Shown one piece after another: positions 57,740 through 64,000 of a stretch of 64,000 nucleotides of DNA (position 1 is its first letter; each line of letters starts with the position of its first letter). The DNA is from Erythroxylum novogranatense. Taxonomy: Eukaryota; Streptophyta; Magnoliopsida; Malpighiales; Erythroxylaceae. Both the position numbers and the translations under genes were made by a program. The stretch lies in assembly GCA_029891385.1 (NCBI GenBank), contig CM057228.1, positions 35,405,023 to 35,469,022 of the forward strand. The letters run 5' to 3'. The notes beneath the pieces are model-generated. The model had not been told where the DNA came from. It did not search any database and was given only the letters and a program-made list of their open reading frames with translations.

Positions 57740-60700
57740 AAAGAATAAGAATGTATCCGGGCACATCAAACATAAGGTGCATGCATTTGAGTTGTGTCAT
57801 TGCGCATCGTGGCAATCGATCCCTAGTTTGAGTCGCACGGTAGAAATCCTACGCAAGTGCGTGCGTGTCAAGTGATTAAGTGAGAGAAAAGTGAGACTGT
57901 GTTAGAGGGTGAACCCCTGGAAGTGTATAAGCAATTAGGAAAGGAAAAAGGAAAAAATGGATAAGGAGATTGATATTGTACTGTGGTTAGAATGACTGTG
58001 TTGGCCTAGACTGATTAAGGAAAGAAGTAATATTAATGAATTCCCGGATTAAACTGGCAATATTATGGTGACAGAAAAATGAATATGTCTAGAACTTGGA
58101 AAGGTCCACTGGAGATAGGAGAAGCATACTGGTTATAGTAGTCTTAAGTGAGATTAAAGGTCCAGGATGATTAAGTAATTAGAGTTCTGATTGTATATGT
58201 GAGGAAATGGGAAACATTGGAACTGAGTAAAGTGTCGATGGTCCGATTAGGTAGATATTGATTCACTGTATTGGTGTTAGATATTAGTAGATATCATAGA
58301 TTGATGATGATAGCGAGATTGTAAGAAGATAAATAGTGTACTGTAACGGTCTATCGAGAACTGAAAAAACTGAAAAAGCAAGATGCCTAGTGCCTAGTAG
58401 AGTAAGAAAAAGTAGACATGGTGAGATGAAAGTGTACAGATAAACTGAAATGAATTGGGGAAATGGTTATGATTATGAGCGCCTAAGCGTGAGACTGAAA
58501 TGGTTATGCGAATATTGTGCTTAGAGTTTGGAAACTAGTATCAAAGGATGGTAAGCGAAAAAGACAGACTCACAATTTTCTACTGATTGTGTATCGGGAA
58601 ATTCTAGATTTGGTTGAAAAGATGTATATAGACACAGAAATGGTAACTGGATGGGTAAATAGATAGAGATACAATGGAGTTGTATCAACGATTTTGTCGT
58701 GTTTTGGGGATTGGGAATGGAGGATATTAAAGAAATACGAAGCAATAAGAAGATGACATTGTATAAGCCAAGTGGACATGACCTTACAAGGTCAAGCTTG
58801 CACGTGACGGATATGGAAATAAAATGATGAGATATATAGTTCAATGATACGTGAAAAATGAAACAATGATAGTGAAATATGAAAAGAGTTGTCGCATTTA
58901 AGTCGATTTACCGTAGGGAGTATCTATTGGACAGTAAAGTTGATATCGGTGAAGGAATATAGTGGCTATAAATGTAAAGTTTAAAATGGGTTAACGTAAG
59001 ACATAAAAGAGCTGAGTGTACCTGTATGAGAGGAAATGAAAAAGGATTCTGGTATCAGTCATTTATTTGAGAATTAGCATAAACGAAAAGGAGTATTATG
59101 GAAGACTGATTGGCTTCCGGATAAGATGAAATAAGTTCTACTGAGGTATAGATTACTGAATAAGTGTTAAGAAAGTGTTTAGGTGACTGTCCCATGGAAC
59201 CTTAGTGCAAGGAATGTTCTGATCTTTAAATTATGGCATAAAAATTGTTCTGGTTGAGATAGTGCTCAAGAATGATTGAAAAGCAATTAGGGATAATAAT
59301 TGGTTGATGAGACTTTCGTGAACAGTATAAAGATGGTAACAAGACTAATGGTCAAACGGAAAGAAGTATGGACAAAATTAAAAGTGAAATTGAGTCATAT
59401 CTCATACTACCGGGTTATCTCAGATTGTGTGTACGAAATGTAAAGTATCCAATAACATAAGTGGAATTTTAATTTGAGGTGATTCTATTGCAATGTGAAA
59501 TGAATAGATCTTCATATGTGACGCAAAAATGTTGAGAAATCTTGATTTGAAACTAAGAAGAAAATAGTCCCGAACTACGGAGTGAAATACTCAAATAAAG
59601 TGGAATTTATGGAAGCCCAAGTACGGGTGACTAGGTATTGACATATGTTGATGTGAATAACAGGAAACCAATTGAAAAAAAATGCAAATACACTATTTGT
59701 GGACTCAATGAAAAGTTGAATGATGTATGGTAAAGTGAACAAGACCCTAATAGGAATTATGTGAGGTAAGCAAATGGTAGGGACCATGATTCTAGACGGA
59801 ATGTGTGTGAAAGTGTTGAATAAAGAAAAGTAAAAGAACTATATGAATAATTGAGGAATCGACATCGATGATAAGCATACCTTGAAAAGTGGGCGTGTGT
59901 TGAATCGAGACATTTTGTTAGCAAGATAAGATAAATTGAATTGACTTTGATAAACGATATTAGTGTTGAGATCACAATTGTTAAAGCCTTGGAGACTTTA
60001 GATTCCTATAAGGATACATGATGTTAATTCGAGGAAAAGACGGGTATAAATGACTCATCAGATCGATAATTACGAAATGAATGCATAATTACGCCTACTA
60101 AATTCAAATAGTGAATAGATAATGTTGCAATGAATGATTACGATATTAGGATTTCCAATGAATATCGTAGGTTATGGCTAATTGTGAAGTATTTCTGGAA
60201 ACTTGAGGTACTGGATAAAGGTAAGAAATGGTTAAGAGTGCTGGAGTTAAAGTGGTGAGTTCTATAAGGAGTCTGAATATGCGAGTGAAATCGGAAAAAC
60301 AATATTGAATGATTCAAAAAAAAAGTATGGGTACCCGATAAAAAGTGCTAGAACAAGAAAGTGAATAGTTAAAGCTAGACATTCTAGTAAGCATATGCGA
60401 AAAGTGAAATTGAATAACTATGGGTATAGAATGAAGTGATTATTGATTCAAGTGTTTATAGGTGTAAATGTTCAACAACAAAAAAATGCTTGATTATGAT
60501 CGTGTTACAGAGTTTTGATTTTACTGTAGGGATATACTGCTACACTGCACAGGGCCTAACAGGAGTCAAAGACCATAATGGATTTGAGACTGTGATGGGT
60601 AAAACAAAGGACATGACTTAGGAAAACTGCATGGGTTAGCTGAAGTAGATCAGGATCGGACAAATGAACTAGAGTAAAGTGCATATCCGAATAAAGTGCG

Positions 60701-61305
60701 TTAACACTTTAGAATAGTAAATTGTCTAAGGAGAATTGAATTTGAACAGAGAGTCAATGGGATATAAAGCATGACTGCATTAGGTAAAGTATCACTGGTT
60801 ATAGTGAAATGGAGCTAAATGTCATTGTATTGGTACCAAAGGAATGTGAATCGTCCCTGACGAGATAAAGGAGGTTATTGTAAGTATCACCATGAAAAGA
60901 TGTACTCCATGGAATACGACTTAGTCTCAGATGTTATCGGGAGAAAAGATATTGGACGGATAGTGAGAAAAAGGTATTGGATGGATAAACGAGATGATTA
61001 GTGAACAGGTTCAGAAATAATGAACTGAGTCATAGAATTGGAACTAAAGGTAATGACTACTCTGAAAATGGCAAGTGAGATAACTAAGAAAATGAGATCG
61101 CCAACTGATAGCCTTGTTGAGTCCGTCTACTGTACTGAGTGATAATGAGTTAGCCAAATGAGTAACTGAACAACTGACTGAATATGGTTACTGTGACATT
61201 TCGTAAAATGAATTATTGAGTGAAAAAGTGTATGAGACATATAGGAACATATGATTACGGTCATACTGAACTATTGATTGAGAATTTCGAGGACGAAATT
61301 TTTAT

Positions 61306-61319
61306 TAGGAGGGGGGAAT
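61306..61319 (+). other. Polypurine tract of LARD B
   Basis: AGGAGGGGGGAAT directly precedes the TGTAACA start of the 3' LTR. Confidence 0.8.
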
Positions 61320-64000
61320 TGTAACATCTCACCCTCAATTGGAAGGGTAAAATAGTAAATTTGACATAGGATGAAATAGATTTGGAGTGCATAGGATTGT
61401 TCATGCATAATAGGATTGGTCCACAGTCACATTTGTGCACATGAAATTACTGTACATGCATACATGATATTCCCAGTTTGCATGCATAAGACAATTTTCT
61501 TGGGATTAACATAGTTAATGGGTTTGAAAAATTATTTTGAGTGTGCCATAAATTGTTTTCTATTTTAAGAGATTTTTAGGAATTTTTCTGGATTTTTCCA
61601 GAGAAAATTCCCGGACCGGAAAAAAAATCGTTAAGTGACGAACCGGTTGATTTTCCACTGTTATTTGGGACTAAACTAGTAAATATCTTGGTGGGACCCA
61701 TAAAGGGACCCTTAAAATTAGTAGGAACCGAAATTTGGGTAGAGATTTATTGTTATTTGGATTAATTTATATCAAAGACCATTTCTTTGACTTTTCTTTT
61801 ACATTTGGCCTAATGGCCTTTTGCCACCTTTCCCCTTCTTTTAATGCCTAATTAATTGCTTTCTTGGTTTGCTCATTTCCCTCACTCGGTTATACCTTAA
61901 GAAAAGCATGAAAAGAGGACTTGGTTGCTTATGTTTTCATTATCCACCGAAACTTGCTCCTTGCTTTAGCCTCTCCATTGTTTTCTCTTCTTTCTTCTTT
62001 AAGAAAATCCTAAAACATTAAGAGCTTCTCCATGCAACCAAGTTGTTGTCTTGCCATGGAGAACTTACACTTGCATAAGTGTTAGAGGAAGTGGTGAGAA
62101 AGTTAAGCAAAGAGTTGAAAAGAAGTGAAGGTTGGAAGCTAATTAGGTAAGTAAATGAATTAAGCTTTATATGATGTTTTAATGATGTTTCTATTAGGAA
62201 TTGAATGCCATGATAGTTAGGAGCTTTTAATGGGAGGGCTAGTGTATTTATTATGATGATGGATGCATTAAATTGATGTCAATTATGGCTTGAATTAATG
62301 GGTATAAGGTTAGGGTTGGTTATAAATTGAAAGTAGGATGATTGATGCATGGTTTTAACTTGATTTTGATGGTATATTGATCATTGATTTTACTTGGAAA
62401 TGAAGAACTAAGTGCTGCCAAATTTTGTGTATTAGCTCTAGTACATGTATGAATGGTATAAGAACTGATTTGTGTTCCTTTGGATGTTTAATGATGTGTT
62501 AAAGGCATTGGAAATGATAGAAACTAAGATTGAACCAAATCTGGAAATTTAGGATTTTAACTGATTGCACTGTTTTGAGTATAACTAATTGTGTGGTCAT
62601 GCAAATGAGGCGAGGTTTGTGGCCACTTAAACTTTGGGATGTTAGCTACATTTTTTTGTGAACTAGGCACTGTCCAATTTTAGCTTTAAGAGGGTGCAAT
62701 TTGTCTTGGAAAGTTACTGCTATTGACTGGAATGAACAGTACCCGAAATCATACCCTATAGTTTTGCTAATTTCTATAAATTAATTGAGAAGGAATTAGG
62801 ACAAATGGACTAAATTAAAGTTGAAGCCTATTAAGTTAGCTTTCCAATGCCACTGATTTTTCAATTTTTCGATATGTCTATTAGGAGTTATGGACTGATG
62901 ATTGTTGGCTGTTTTTATGCATTGAATGAAATCTAGCTGGAATGTCAAATTTGGTGTACATTCAGATTAGGAGGAATTTTAGTAATTTTTTTGCATTGAA
63001 TTGGTGTTGGAACTCTACTGAAGAGTTTTAGATGACACATTCATCTTGAAAATGGTGTATGGCATATAATTTCTGGAAATCAGATGTGGGAGTTATGGAT
63101 TTTCACAATTTGAACCTACATTGTGATGTTAATTGCTGATTAGGTCAGAAACTTGCATAATAGATTTGACACTGTTAGAGGCTGAATTGGAGTCTGGTTA
63201 TTTCATGAAGAATTGAATTTTGAGATTTTATCTTTTCAGGGATATAAAGTAGTGATTTGTTTGACTTGTATACAGGGAGATATGATTGATAGAAAGTTAC
63301 TGCTCAAATTGAGTGATTTCAGGGATAGCACCCTTGAGTGAATTATTTGACCTAGTTAGCAAGGGAATTGAAATTTGGGTTGTTTCATGAAAGTTGTAGA
63401 TAACATTGTGATCTTGATGAGCATATTGATTGTATAATTTTTGACTGCAAATAATGAAAGATAGTGAATTTCCAATGACTGTTCTGTTTTAGGAAGTGAA
63501 TGTGTGGGCAGTAGCTTACATTGGATGTTTGACACCCTTAGGGGTGAAATTGATTTTTCTGGACTAAAGGAAACTTGTAGAGGGTTTCATTACCTTTCTA
63601 ATGAGATATGGTTTGCATTTTTCTGAATTGTGTAGAATAAGTTATGATTTATTGAATTTCGGTTAAAGGAAAGGGAAAAAAAGTAGGAAATAAGGGCAAT
63701 ATATATATAATAATTGTTGAATTTTGGTTTCTTTCGTGAATAACCTTTTCCGTCCGACATCCGATTGACCTGATTCTCGAGGCATCGGATTCATGACTTA
63801 TTGAATTTCATTTTCTGAGACATTAGGAATTATTGGACGGAAAATTGACGTGGGTCCGGGTTATTATTTTATGGTCACTGTTTTATTTTATGGGACCTAT
63901 AGAGGTCCGAATTGAGCGCCGTCAGCGCCATTGGATTTCTTATTTTTGAAACAGATTTTTCTGTGGAAAAAGATGATGTTAGGGTCGGGAATATCATGAT
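61320..64000 (+). mobile_element. LARD family B, 3' LTR (runs off window)
   Basis: It starts TGTAACATCTCACCC and is near-identical to 49824-52504; about 1.4 kb lies beyond the window. GTAAGT site at 62147; the CCGTCCGACATCCGATTG block at about 63750; GGACCTATAGAGGTCC hairpin at about 63893-63908. Confidence 0.92.

Larger units (their letters stand above)
57721..61319 (+). mobile_element. LARD B internal domain (non-coding)
   Basis: This 3.6 kb domain is colinear with the LARD A domains at clearly lower identity, for example ACTGTGTTGGCCTAGACT near 57990, the GTCCCTGACG block near 60855, and the end GAGAATTTCGAGGACGAAAT at 61280. No frame over about 110 codons exists on either strand, and none resembles a retroelement protein. 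Conservation of a domain without coding capacity in two families suggests that it acts as RNA or DNA, or is held by descent from a common LARD. The minus-strand frames here do not keep the same protein as their A counterparts over any useful length. Confidence 0.85.

Overview
The window reads as nuclear DNA of a flowering plant, most likely a eudicot. It is AT-rich, full of LTR retrotransposons primed by initiator-Met tRNA, and carries a plant-type L1 LINE, a MULE-like DNA transposon, a hAT MITE and a tRNA-derived SINE tail ending in (TTG)n. I find no intact host gene, no rRNA or tRNA gene and no CRISPR array. It looks like a heterochromatic transposon nest; the species cannot be fixed from the sequence.

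Layout. Bases 1-18668 are a tandem LTR-internal-LTR-internal-LTR array of one LARD-like element (family A: LTRs of about 3.98 kb and a 3.5 kb internal domain with no recognisable protein). It abuts a decayed L1 LINE (18669-29340), which is split by a 4.7 kb solo LTR (19142-23853, minus) and by a 3.4 kb MULE-like element with 0.7 kb inverted repeats (25350-28742) that appears to carry an intron-bearing gene fragment. Bases 30222-37890 are another solo LTR (minus), split by a complete gag-only Copia element (30968-35746, minus, target duplication ATTGG). After a SINE fragment and about 3 kb of unassigned AT-rich sequence comes a decayed Ty3/Gypsy element (about 41.2-49.8 kb). Its 5' LTR is split by a solo LTR (41271-47873, duplication GTAAT), which is itself split by an inverted solo LTR (41782-45361, duplication TTAAA). 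Its gag is split by a hAT MITE (48864-49318, 8-bp duplication). Its protease is cut at 49824 by a second LARD family (B), which runs to the window end as a rearranged LTR/LTR fusion, a 3.6 kb internal domain and a partial third LTR.

How the parts work together. The LARD elements have only cis signals: LTRs, a tRNA-iMet primer site, a polypurine tract and a short remnant of a Gypsy pol end (ENFEDEI). They would depend on proteins supplied in trans. Several LTR subfamilies share a module that looks like an intron: a GTGAGT donor, a fast-evolving patch, two small hairpins, and a pyrimidine-rich TTTTTCAG acceptor. Much of the variation between nearly identical copies falls at CG and CTG/CAG sites, including one conserved primer site, so part of it may be base-calling error in a methylated long-read assembly rather than real divergence.
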